Shown here: piece by piece, positions 56,167 to 63,847 of the stretch | Layout of the letters: the number at the start of each line of letters is the position of its first letter | How positions within the stretch are numbered: the first letter of the stretch is position 1 | From: Lentibacillus salicampi | GTDB taxonomy: Bacteria > Bacillota > Bacilli > Bacillales > Amphibacillaceae | Assembly (NCBI RefSeq): GCF_004565465.1 | Contig: NZ_SRHY01000002.1 | Coordinates: forward strand, 62,001-126,000 | Length of the DNA stretch: 64,000 bases | Direction of reading: 5' to 3' | Position numbers and translations under genes: made by a program | The notes under the pieces: generated by a model | What the model saw: the letters and a program-made list of their open reading frames with translations, nothing else | Told to the model about the DNA's origin: nothing | Databases searched by the model: none

Positions 56167-57354
56167 ATGTTAACATTTCCGATTTCAGAGTTTCAGGAGC
56201 GGCTTAACAAAACAAAGCAGCGGATGGCTGATTCCGGGGTTGATCTGCTGATGGTAACAGACCCAGCTAACATGAATTATTTAACGGGATATGATGCGTG
56301 GTCATTTTATGTTCATCAAATGCTCATTGTTATAATTGATGAGGAACAGCCGGTTTGGATTGGCCGTGACCAGGATGCCAACGCAGCATTGCACACTACA
56401 TGGTTGGATGAAGACTATATCATTTCGTATGGTGATCATTATGTTCAGTCGACGGAAAGACATCCCATGGACTTTATAGCAGATTTGCTGCGGGGAAAGA
56501 ACTGTGATCATAAAACAATCGCCGTGGAAATGGATGCTTATTATTTTACGGCGAAAAGTTATATGCAATTAACGAAAGGGCTGCCGAATGCGACGTTTAA
56601 AGATGGTACGAATATGGTTAATTGGGTGCGCATTATTAAATCACCCAGGGAGATTTCCTATCTTAAACAAGCTGCCAGGATTTCCGAAAAAGCGATGCAA
56701 GTTGCGTTCGATACGATTAATGAAGGGGTCCGGGAATGTGATGTTGTTGCTGAAATTTCCCATGCACAAATAGCGGGAACAGAGGATTTCGGCGGTGACT
56801 ATCCGTCGATCGTTCCATTGCTCCCGACGGGCGACAAGACGTCTGCATCACATCTGACATGGACTGATGAGCGATTTCAACAGGGTGATCCGGTAGTTAT
56901 CGAATTGGCTGGCTGTTACCGGCGTTATCATTCTCCACTGGCACGGACAGCTGTCATCGGCCGGCCTTCAGAAAAAATGCAGTATGTGTCGGATGTTGTT
57001 CTGGAAGGAATCAATACGACATTGGATGCAGTCAAACCGGGCATCACCTGTGAAGAATTGGAGGGTGTCTGGCGGAGTGTAATTGAAAAAAGCGGCATCA
57101 AAAAAGAATCACGGATGGGATATTCAGTTGGACTTAACTATCCGCCCGACTGGGGTGAGCATACGGCGAGCCTGAGACCACAGGACCGGACCGTTTTGGA
57201 ACCGAATATGACATTTCACTTGATACCCGGTATTTGGATGGAAGATATGGGCGTGGAAATTAGCGAATCGTTCCGCGTGACCGAAGCCGGCTGTGAAATC
57301 CTCGCCGAATTCCCACGCGAGCTGATGGTGAAGCCAAATATCCGGCTGGCCTAA
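56167..57354 (+). CDS. doeA: ectoine hydrolase (DoeA/EutD-like, M24 fold)
   Basis: A 395-residue creatinase-like (pita-bread) enzyme that opens the ectoine ring to N-acetyl-L-2,4-diaminobutyrate. It shows DoeA hallmarks: VTDPANMNYLTGYDAWSFYVHQ (30-51), DHYVQSTERHPMDF, FGGDYPSIVPLLPTG, HLTW, AGCYRRYHSPLART, and NYPPDWGEHTASLRPQDRT..MTFHLIPGIWMEDMGVEISES. In metal-dependent M24 peptidases a second metal Asp sits where SPLART has Pro, so this is a metal-free, creatinase-like member. The ATG follows GGGAGGGAT. It has its own promoter, GntR operator and a cre-like site. A prolidase is the alternative, but the match to DoeA is much better. Confidence 0.88.
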   Translation: MLTFPISEFQERLNKTKQRMADSGVDLLMVTDPANMNYLTGYDAWSFYVHQMLIVIIDEEQPVWIGRDQDANAALHTTWLDEDYIISYGDHYVQSTERHPMDFIADLLRGKNCDHKTIAVEMDAYYFTAKSYMQLTKGLPNATFKDGTNMVNWVRIIKSPREISYLKQAARISEKAMQVAFDTINEGVRECDVVAEISHAQIAGTEDFGGDYPSIVPLLPTGDKTSASHLTWTDERFQQGDPVVIELAGCYRRYHSPLARTAVIGRPSEKMQYVSDVVLEGINTTLDAVKPGITCEELEGVWRSVIEKSGIKKESRMGYSVGLNYPPDWGEHTASLRPQDRTVLEPNMTFHLIPGIWMEDMGVEISESFRVTEAGCEILAEFPRELMVKPNIRLA

Positions 57355-57368
57355 ATGAAAGGTGTATA

Positions 57369-57405
57369 TAAAATGCCGTACCCGCAATGTGTCGTACGGC
57401 ATTTT
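57369..57405. terminator. bidirectional terminator between doeA and the hydroxyacid dehydrogenase
   Basis: AAAATGCCGTAC pairs with GTACGGCATTTT between two convergent genes. Confidence 0.8.
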
Positions 57406-57413
57406 ACTGTTTA

Positions 57414-58394
57414 TCAAGTCTTATCGAAGGATTCCGGGTTAACTAAATTTGGCGGTCTTTCCCCGTTCAGACCGGCTTCCAGATTTTCCGCAGCAAGTTC
57501 TGACATGGCGAGTTCGGTCTCATGAGTAGACGAGCCAATATGTGGTGTGGTGACGACATTTTTCATGTTTAACAGCGGATTATCTGGATTGACCGGTTCG
57601 TTTTCGAACACATCCAGTCCGGCAGCAGCGATGTCGCCATTTTTGAGTGCTTGAATCAGCTCTTGTTCCACGATGGTTTTGCCGCGCGAGCCGTTGATGA
57701 AGATAGCTGATTGTTTCATCTTCTGAAATTCGCTTTTTCCGATCATGCCCTCGGTTTTCGGTGTCAGCGGGGTGATCATACAGACGAAATCGGATTCTGC
57801 CAATAATTGGTCAAGAGTCCGGTACTCAGCAGCAAATGTTTTTTCTGCGTCAGGTTTGCGGCTGCGGCTGTGATATAAGATGTCCATGTCAAAACCGAAA
57901 TGGCCGCGTTGTGCGATGGCTTTTCCAATCCGGCCCATGCCAATGATGCCAAGAGTTTTATGATGGATGTTGATGCCGTAATGTTCTTTTTCAACTGCTT
58001 CTGTCTGCCATTCACCGTTTTTGACAAATTGATTCAATTCCGGGATGCGTCTCGCGGTAGCGGTCAGGATGCTAAAGACGGCATCTGCCACAGTGTCGGT
58101 CAGGATGCCGGGGGTGTTGGTTGCCATAATATTTCGCTCGGTCATTTCGTCTATATCGAGGTTATTGTAGCCGACAGAAACGTTGCTGACAACTTTCAGA
58201 TTAGGTGCATGGGCGAGCAACTCGGCATCGACAGGTGTTTCAAGTCCGACGATGCCTTCAGATTCGCTTAAATGCTTCAGAAACGCTGTGTCATTTTTGG
58301 TGTCGATGTTTTCAAAAAAACGGACATCATATTTTTTTCGCAAATTGTCCAAAACCGGCTGCTCAACCCTGTTGTACGCAATAATTTTTTTCAT
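57414..58394 (-). CDS. D-2-hydroxyacid dehydrogenase (GhrB-like)
   Basis: A 326-residue NAD(P)-dependent reductase, probably of glyoxylate, hydroxypyruvate or a keto-gluconate. Visible: SNVSVGYNNLDIDEMTERNI, the Rossmann motif LGIIGMGRIGKAIAQRG (about 148-164), the catalytic Arg in INGSRGKTIVEQ, Glu in AAGLDVFENEP and His in TTPHIGSSTHE. The ATG follows GGAGGT. It lies inside the ectoine region on the opposite strand and lacks the GntR operator, so its link to the pathway is unproven. Confidence 0.88.
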   Translation of the reverse strand: MKKIIAYNRVEQPVLDNLRKKYDVRFFENIDTKNDTAFLKHLSESEGIVGLETPVDAELLAHAPNLKVVSNVSVGYNNLDIDEMTERNIMATNTPGILTDTVADAVFSILTATARRIPELNQFVKNGEWQTEAVEKEHYGINIHHKTLGIIGMGRIGKAIAQRGHFGFDMDILYHSRSRKPDAEKTFAAEYRTLDQLLAESDFVCMITPLTPKTEGMIGKSEFQKMKQSAIFINGSRGKTIVEQELIQALKNGDIAAAGLDVFENEPVNPDNPLLNMKNVVTTPHIGSSTHETELAMSELAAENLEAGLNGERPPNLVNPESFDKT

Positions 58395-58447
58395 TGATTA
58401 AATACCTCCATTTCACATCATTTTTTATTCAAAAACGATAAACTGCC

Positions 58448-58672
58448 TCTGCTCCCGCAGGAGTCTCCGTGTATTTCCTCCGCTGGTGTTATTGACTGGA
58501 CTAAGAGTCGTGATAGAAATAACACCACTTCGTTAGTCTGGGTGAGCGGAGGGCGGTGACTCCTGCGGGACAGCACGTGTCCGAAGACCCCGCAGCGGCG
58601 GTTTTCCGCGAGGAGGCTGAGGCCGTTCCCTAAGGTGCGCATCAGCCCGTAGCGATCCCGGACGGTGGGCTA
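58448..58672. repeat. GC-rich dispersed element with long inverted arms
   Basis: GCTCCCGCAGGAGTC (58451-58465) pairs with GACTCCTGCGGGA (58557 onward). Nested inside, CCTCCGC pairs with GCGGAGG and GGTGTTATT with AATAACACC. The tail carries GTGTCCGAAGACCCCGCAG and GAGGAGGCTGAGG, typical of a repeat I recall as common in Bacillaceae genomes. It occupies most of the 534-base gap between the hydroxyacid dehydrogenase and gntR; no gene is seen there. Confidence 0.7.
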
Positions 58673-58829
58673 AAAAGACAATACTTATAGAAAACAAGCC
58701 AGCGCTTACGTCGCAGTTTATTTCAAGTGCGGGGCTTCTGGAATGTTAAATTTAATAAAAAGGGCCTTTCTTTTAAGATAGATACAAATCAGCATTAAGT
58801 CAATTAATTTAAAATTATCCAAATTTGGG

Positions 58830-58859
58830 TTGACAAGTGACTCTTGACTACCTTATGAT
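58830..58859 (+). promoter_or_regulatory. sigma-A promoter of the gntR-doeD operon
   Basis: Perfect TTGACA (58830-58835) and TATGAT (58854-58859) with an 18-bp spacer. The GntR operator starts 17 bases after the -10 box, the same geometry as at doeA. Confidence 0.8.
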
Positions 58860-58875
58860 AATGGCAAGATGTTTA

Positions 58876-58892
58876 TTGTCGACAATCGACAT
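58876..58892 (+). promoter_or_regulatory. GntR operator 2 (autoregulatory)
   Basis: TTGTCGACAATCGACAT, identical to operator 1 except for the last base. It sits in the predicted 5' untranslated region of the regulator's own mRNA. Confidence 0.8.
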
Positions 58893-58928
58893 ACAGTGAA
58901 GGAAATTTTACAGAAAGGAGCTATTGGT

Positions 58929-59618
58929 TTGCAGCCCTCTGAAAGTAACGTTATTATACAAAAACCATTAAGTGAGCTGATTGCAGACCAGCTGAAACAG
59001 AAAATCTGGAAAGAGGACATTCAGCTTGGCGAGCGCCTGCTGGAGACTGAACTGGCAGAACATTATGATGTTAGCCGCAGTACCATTAGGGAAGCACTTC
59101 GAATTTTGGAAAGTGAGGAACTTGTCGTCAGTCAAGCCAGAAAAGGGACGTATGTGGCGGATTTCACGGACAGGGACGCCAACGAGATGATCGAATTGCG
59201 CACATTGCTTGAATCGCATGCTTTTGAACAGGCCATGCCGCGGCTTGAATCCGAGCACATAGCGAAATTGGAGGAAATTGTGGGGCAGATGAAAGCCAGA
59301 GCAGATGAGCAAGACTGGAATGGCTTGTTTGAACTTGATATGCGATTCCACAGTTACGTTGTCGGTCTATGTGGCAACTCAAGAATTATCAAAATTTACG
59401 ATTCCCTACAGGTGCAAATCCGGACATTTCTCATGCATCTTGACAGGTACTACTCAAGCCCTCAGGCATTTTATGATGAACATGTGCAATTGCTTGAAGC
59501 ATTAGTCTCAGGAGATGTGCATACAGTGAATAGGAGGGTCAGGGAGCACATTGAATATGTTGAGACAAAGCTGCTTGGGCAACAAGATAAATTGGAGGAG
59601 GTCTATTCAAATGAGTAA
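58929..59618 (+). CDS. GntR-family (FadR subfamily) transcriptional regulator
   Basis: A 229-residue regulator. The N-terminal winged helix has PLSELIADQLKQKIWKEDIQLGERLLETELAEHYDVSRSTIREALRILESEELV (about 12-65) and RKGTYVADF. The C-terminal all-helical FCD domain has ELRTLLESHAFEQA, the metal-type motif DMRFHSYVV and EHVQLLEALVSGD. The TTG at 58929 follows AAAGGAGC; an upstream ATG at 58869 would overlap the operator. It differs from EnuR, the MocR-type ectoine regulator of proteobacteria. It overlaps the aminotransferase gene by eight bases and probably responds to an ectoine-pathway intermediate. Confidence 0.88.
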   Translation: MQPSESNVIIQKPLSELIADQLKQKIWKEDIQLGERLLETELAEHYDVSRSTIREALRILESEELVVSQARKGTYVADFTDRDANEMIELRTLLESHAFEQAMPRLESEHIAKLEEIVGQMKARADEQDWNGLFELDMRFHSYVVGLCGNSRIIKIYDSLQVQIRTFLMHLDRYYSSPQAFYDEHVQLLEALVSGDVHTVNRRVREHIEYVETKLLGQQDKLEEVYSNE

Positions 59619-60963
59619 ACAATTTGCGAATGTCAACACCGCGCTGCCGGGTCCAAAGGCGAAGGAACTGCTTGATCGCCGGCATAATGCTGTACCGGAT
59701 GGTGTCAGTTACGGCACACCGACATTTGTGGAATCGGCTAAAGGGGCACTCCTTAAGGATATTGACGGGAACCAATTTATTGACTTTGCCGGTGCCATCG
59801 GGGTCAATAATGTGGGCCACAGCCATGACACGGTTGTAGGCGCTTTACAGGAGCAAGCCCCAAAATACATCCACACTGGGTTCAATGTCATGATGTATGA
59901 TTCGTATATAGAACTCGCGGAAAAACTGGCCGACCTGTCGCCGGGACGTTTTGATAAAAAAGTGATGTTTTTGAACAGTGGTGCAGAGGCCAATGAAAAT
60001 GCCGTCAAAATTGCCCGCAAATATACGGGACGCCAGGCCGTTGTATCTGTCTCTGGCGGTTTTCACGGGCGGACGTTGCTTGCGATGTCGATGACCGGGA
60101 AAGTCAAACCGTATAAATACGAGTATGGGCCGTTCGCTCCGGAAGTGTACCATGCACCATTTCCGTATAATTACCGCCGTCCTGAGGGGATGACGGAAGA
60201 AGCTTACACAGATGAGCTTCTCAGGCGCGTGAAGGATTTTTTCATCACAGAAGTTGATCCGAGTCAGGTGGCAGCCTTTATTATGGAACCGATTCAGGGT
60301 GAAAGCGGCTTTATTGTCCCGGATAAGAAATTCGTTCAAGGCGTATATGAGCTGTGCAAGCAGCATGGCATTTTGTTTATCGCTGACGAAATTCAGACCG
60401 GATTTGGCCGGACCGGTAAGTATTTCGCGATGGATCACTTCGGTGTGGAGCCGGACCTGGTCACCGTTTCCAAATCAATGGCTGCTGGTTTGCCGATTAG
60501 CGGCATCATCGGCCGCCAGGAAATCATGGATTTTGCTAATGCTGGCGAATTGGGCGGGACCTATTGCGGCACACCACTTGGTTGTCGTGCCGGATTGGCA
60601 GTTCTTGACGTCATGGAAAAAGAAAACCTGAACGCGCGGGCAGTTAAGATTGGTGAAAAGGTCATGGATAAATTCAGCACAATGTATGAAAAGTTTGATG
60701 TGATTGGAGATTACCGCGGAATCGGCGCCATGTGTGCACTTGAATTTGTCAAAGACCGTGACACGAAAGAACCGGATAAAGACATGACCGGCCGAGTGTT
60801 AAAAGAAGCACGCGAACGCGGTGTCATTGCCCTGAATGCCGGCATCTTTGATAATGTCGTCCGTTTGCTGATGCCGCTTGTGATTACCGATGAGCAGCTT
60901 GACGAAGGGCTCGATATTCTGGGGGAAGCGATCGAAGCGGCGACAGCGAGTGTCAACGTTTAA
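59611..60963 (+). CDS. class III aminotransferase (DoeD / GABA-transaminase type)
   Basis: A 450-residue PLP enzyme. Visible: FIDFAGAIGVNNVGHSHD, NSGAEANENAVKIARKYTGR (about 112-131), SGGFHGRT, EPIQGESGFIVP, FIADEIQTGFGRTG, and the PLP Lys288 in SKSMAAGLPISG. The sequence is GabT-like. In this setting L-2,4-diaminobutyrate is the likely substrate, giving aspartate semialdehyde (DoeD reaction); GABA is the alternative. GGAGGAGG precedes the ATG, which lies within the end of gntR. Confidence 0.85.
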   Translation: MSKQFANVNTALPGPKAKELLDRRHNAVPDGVSYGTPTFVESAKGALLKDIDGNQFIDFAGAIGVNNVGHSHDTVVGALQEQAPKYIHTGFNVMMYDSYIELAEKLADLSPGRFDKKVMFLNSGAEANENAVKIARKYTGRQAVVSVSGGFHGRTLLAMSMTGKVKPYKYEYGPFAPEVYHAPFPYNYRRPEGMTEEAYTDELLRRVKDFFITEVDPSQVAAFIMEPIQGESGFIVPDKKFVQGVYELCKQHGILFIADEIQTGFGRTGKYFAMDHFGVEPDLVTVSKSMAAGLPISGIIGRQEIMDFANAGELGGTYCGTPLGCRAGLAVLDVMEKENLNARAVKIGEKVMDKFSTMYEKFDVIGDYRGIGAMCALEFVKDRDTKEPDKDMTGRVLKEARERGVIALNAGIFDNVVRLLMPLVITDEQLDEGLDILGEAIEAATASVNV

Positions 60964-61077
60964 GAATTCCGGTTTCGGGTTAAAGGTTAGAAACGGCTGG
61001 TACGATTGAAAACAAAGACTATGAATCTATTGAACAATGTGCCAGCCTGCTGATTTTCAAGAAGGAGTGACGTTATC

Positions 61078-62520
61078 ATGGCAGTCAAAACAGATAGCTA
61101 CTTGATGAGCATTAACGGTGAGTGGGTTGGCAGCGAACTCGATACATTGGATGTTGTCAATCCGGCTAACGATGAAGTCGTCGGAACGGTCCCACACGGC
61201 GGTGAAAAGGAAGCTGAACAAGCAGTTGAAGCAGCTTACGAAGCGTTCCAGTCGTGGTCTAATCTGACAGCACACGACCGGGCCGGGTATTTGAAAAAAC
61301 TGAATCAGCTAATGTTGGATAATCAGGAAGAACTCGCTCAGCTGATGACGATTGAGATGGGTAAACCGATTAACGAATCAAGAGGGGAAGTTAAATACGC
61401 CGCTTCCTTTATCGAATGGTTTGCAGAAGAAGGCAAGCGTGTTGATGGAGACGTTATCCCGACGCATGCTGCTGGGAAGCGTCTGCACGTGTGGAAAAAA
61501 CCTGTTGGTGTTGTGGCGGCCATAACGCCATGGAATTTTCCGGCGGCCATGCTGACACGTAAAATGGGTCCGGCACTGGCATCAGGCTGCACCATCATTA
61601 TGAAGCCATCCAGTGAAAGCCCGCTGACCGCAGTGAAACTGATGGAACTTTGTGAACAGGCTGGTTTTCCAAAAGGGGTTGTCAACCTTCTGACAGGGTC
61701 CTCCTCCAAAATCGCCAAAGTGGTGATGGAAAACAGTAAGGTCCGCAAAGTGACATTTACCGGGTCAACTGAAGTCGGTAAAACTCTGATCCGTCAGAGT
61801 GCCGACCAAGTGAAGAAGTTATCACTTGAACTTGGCGGTCATGCACCGCTCGTTGTGCTCGATGATGCCGACATAGATTTGGCGGTCAAAGGCACGGTCG
61901 CATCTAAGTTCCGGAATGCTGGCCAGACATGTATTTGTGCCAACCGTATTTATGTTCAGGAAGGCGTTTATGATGAATTTGTTGAGAAACTTACAAAAGC
62001 CGTTAAAGAATTAAAAGTCGGCAATGGCACCGATGAATCGGTCGACATTGGCCCGCTGATCAATCAGGACGGCTTGGATAAGGTCAAACGGCATGTGGAC
62101 GATGCCAGTTCCAAAGGTGCAACGGTCATGACCGGTGGGGAGCCGATTACAGATAATGGCGGTGTATTTTATCAGCCAACGGTCGTTAAAGATGTCAATC
62201 AGTCCATGATCGTCATGCAGGAGGAAACATTCGGCCCTGTAACACCTGTTGAAAAAGTATCCTCAGACGATGAAGCGGTCCAAATGGCGAATGATACCCC
62301 GTATGGACTGGCTGCTTATGTGTTTACGGAAAATGTTAGCCGCGGCACGCAATTAATTGAAAAACTCGACTTTGGCATTGTCGGTTGGAATGATGGCGGA
62401 CCATCCGCAGCACAGGTACCGTTCGGCGGCATGAAAGAAAGCGGACTTGGCAGAGAAGGCGGCCATGAAGGTATTGAGGAATTCGTGGAATCACAGTACG
62501 TATCTATCGGCTTGCATTAA
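61078..62520 (+). CDS. semialdehyde dehydrogenase (DoeC / GabD type)
   Basis: An NAD(P)+-dependent aldehyde dehydrogenase of 480 residues. Visible: TPWNFPAAMLTRKMGPALASGCTIIMKPSSESP, FTGSTEVGK, the catalytic Glu in LELGGHAP and Cys285 in NAGQTCICANR, EETFGPVTPV, and PFGGMKESGLGREGG. The family covers succinate and aspartate semialdehyde dehydrogenases. Next to the aminotransferase it would oxidise aspartate semialdehyde to aspartate (DoeC reaction), or succinate semialdehyde if the substrate is GABA. The ATG follows AAGGAGTGA. A hairpin in the 114-base gap before it (GGCTGG.../...GCCAGCC) lacks a T run. Confidence 0.87.
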   Translation: MAVKTDSYLMSINGEWVGSELDTLDVVNPANDEVVGTVPHGGEKEAEQAVEAAYEAFQSWSNLTAHDRAGYLKKLNQLMLDNQEELAQLMTIEMGKPINESRGEVKYAASFIEWFAEEGKRVDGDVIPTHAAGKRLHVWKKPVGVVAAITPWNFPAAMLTRKMGPALASGCTIIMKPSSESPLTAVKLMELCEQAGFPKGVVNLLTGSSSKIAKVVMENSKVRKVTFTGSTEVGKTLIRQSADQVKKLSLELGGHAPLVVLDDADIDLAVKGTVASKFRNAGQTCICANRIYVQEGVYDEFVEKLTKAVKELKVGNGTDESVDIGPLINQDGLDKVKRHVDDASSKGATVMTGGEPITDNGGVFYQPTVVKDVNQSMIVMQEETFGPVTPVEKVSSDDEAVQMANDTPYGLAAYVFTENVSRGTQLIEKLDFGIVGWNDGGPSAAQVPFGGMKESGLGREGGHEGIEEFVESQYVSIGLH

Positions 62521-62558
62521 TGTTGGTGAAAGGAATTCAGGCTTGAACAATTCAGGTA

Positions 62559-62602
62559 AAAACATGGAATCGGCTGTTCCGCCGATTCCATCTGGTTTTT
62601 GA
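62559..62602 (+). terminator. hairpin terminator after the semialdehyde dehydrogenase
   Basis: GGAATCGGC pairs with GCCGATTCC, then ATCTGGTTTTTG. The T run is short, so readthrough into the amidohydrolase gene is possible. Confidence 0.65.
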
Positions 62603-62628
62603 TAGGTAAGGTGTCGGGAGGGATTCAT

Positions 62629-63843
62629 TTGCCGGGAATATATAATGATATACAAACCAAAGCACAGGCAATGTTTGAACAGTTATCGGACTGGCGGCAG
62701 CATTTTCACCGGTTTCCGGAATTAAGTTTTCATGAGGAAGAAACATCGCGATTTATTGCTGAAACTCTGAAACAAATTCCCGGTATGCAGGTGGAGACGG
62801 GAAAAGGCTATTCAACCGCTGTTATGGGAACGTTTTCAACAGGAGCCGGTCCGACGATTGCGATTCGAGCGGATATGGATGCCCTGCCGATTCAAGAAGC
62901 AAATGAATGTGAATACAAATCGGTTCATGATGGGGTTATGCATGCATGCGGCCATGATGCTCATTCGTCGATCGGGTTAGGTGCTGCCAGTTTAATAGGT
63001 GATCTGTTTCAAAACGGAGAAGTGGAAGGAACGGTTAAATTTCTGTTTCAGCCCGCCGAGGAAATGGCAGATGCTTATGGGTCGACAGGAGCTCCTTATA
63101 TGATTAACGCAGGTGCGTTAGACGGTGCTGACCGTGCTATTGCCCTTCACATGAGTCCCGAAGATCCTGTGGGCAGGGTTAAGGTTCATGACGGATACAG
63201 TATGGCAAATGTCGATGTGTTTGAAGCGAAAGTTTATGGAAGTGGCGGACATGGTGCATACTCGCATCTGGGAAAAGACCCGGTCTGGATGCTCGGCCCG
63301 GTATTGCAGGCTTTGCATGGGATTGTTGCGCGCCGGGTGTCACCGCTCGATTCAGCAGTTATCAGTGTTGGCAGCATTCAAAGCGGCTCAGTCAGCAATG
63401 TAATTCCTTCAGAAGTGCAGGTGAAAGGGACCATACGGAGCTATCATCCGGAAGTACGGAAATTGCTGCATCATGAATTGGATAAAGCTTTTTCCATCGT
63501 CAGACCGCTGGATGGTGATTATCAATTGTCAATTAAGCCTGAAGATCCTGCCCTGTATAATGATCCGGGTGTGAATCGACTGTTTAGAAGTACAATTAAA
63601 GAGCTTTATCCTGATTTTGAACTGCTCGATAAGCCTTTTGGATTGGGAGGCGAGGACTTTGCCCATATGACAGGGATGATACCCGGAGCCATGATTTTTC
63701 TGGGGTGTGCAGTAGGTGATGACAAGGTACGTGATCTGCATACACCGCATTTTGATATTGATGAAAAGGTTTTACCGATCGGCGTTTCCATTTTGGCCGA
63801 GAGCGCAAGGCAATTTTTGACTGGAAATAATTCCGCTGAATAA
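62629..63843 (+). CDS. M20-family amidohydrolase, candidate N-acetyl-diaminobutyrate deacetylase
   Basis: A 404-residue M20 peptidase/aminoacylase with two metal sites. Visible: RQHFHRFPELSFHEEET, IRADMDALPIQE, the metal-binding ACGHDAHSSIGLGA (about 106-119), FQPAEEMADAYGSTGA with the catalytic Glu pair, the lid SGGHGAYSHLGKDPVWM, and GGEDFAHM near the C-terminus. Close relatives remove N-acetyl or N-acyl groups from amino acids. Ectoine hydrolase produces N-acetyl-diaminobutyrate, so deacetylation of it is the likely role, in place of the unrelated DoeB. The TTG at 62629 follows GGGAGGG; a TTG at 62599 has no site and lies in the terminator. Confidence 0.85.
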   Translation: MPGIYNDIQTKAQAMFEQLSDWRQHFHRFPELSFHEEETSRFIAETLKQIPGMQVETGKGYSTAVMGTFSTGAGPTIAIRADMDALPIQEANECEYKSVHDGVMHACGHDAHSSIGLGAASLIGDLFQNGEVEGTVKFLFQPAEEMADAYGSTGAPYMINAGALDGADRAIALHMSPEDPVGRVKVHDGYSMANVDVFEAKVYGSGGHGAYSHLGKDPVWMLGPVLQALHGIVARRVSPLDSAVISVGSIQSGSVSNVIPSEVQVKGTIRSYHPEVRKLLHHELDKAFSIVRPLDGDYQLSIKPEDPALYNDPGVNRLFRSTIKELYPDFELLDKPFGLGGEDFAHMTGMIPGAMIFLGCAVGDDKVRDLHTPHFDIDEKVLPIGVSILAESARQFLTGNNSAE

Positions 63844-63847
63844 GCTT

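Noticed and set aside
58869..58928. ATG start for the GntR regulator
   Set aside because: This would place the operator inside the coding region and has no ribosome binding site; TTG at 58929 has AAAGGAG and fits the family's usual N-terminus.
59611..62520. Simple GABA catabolism (gabT-gabD) as the main reading of the aminotransferase and dehydrogenase pair
   Set aside because: Not excluded, but the shared GntR operator with a clear DoeA-like gene makes the ectoine pathway the better explanation.
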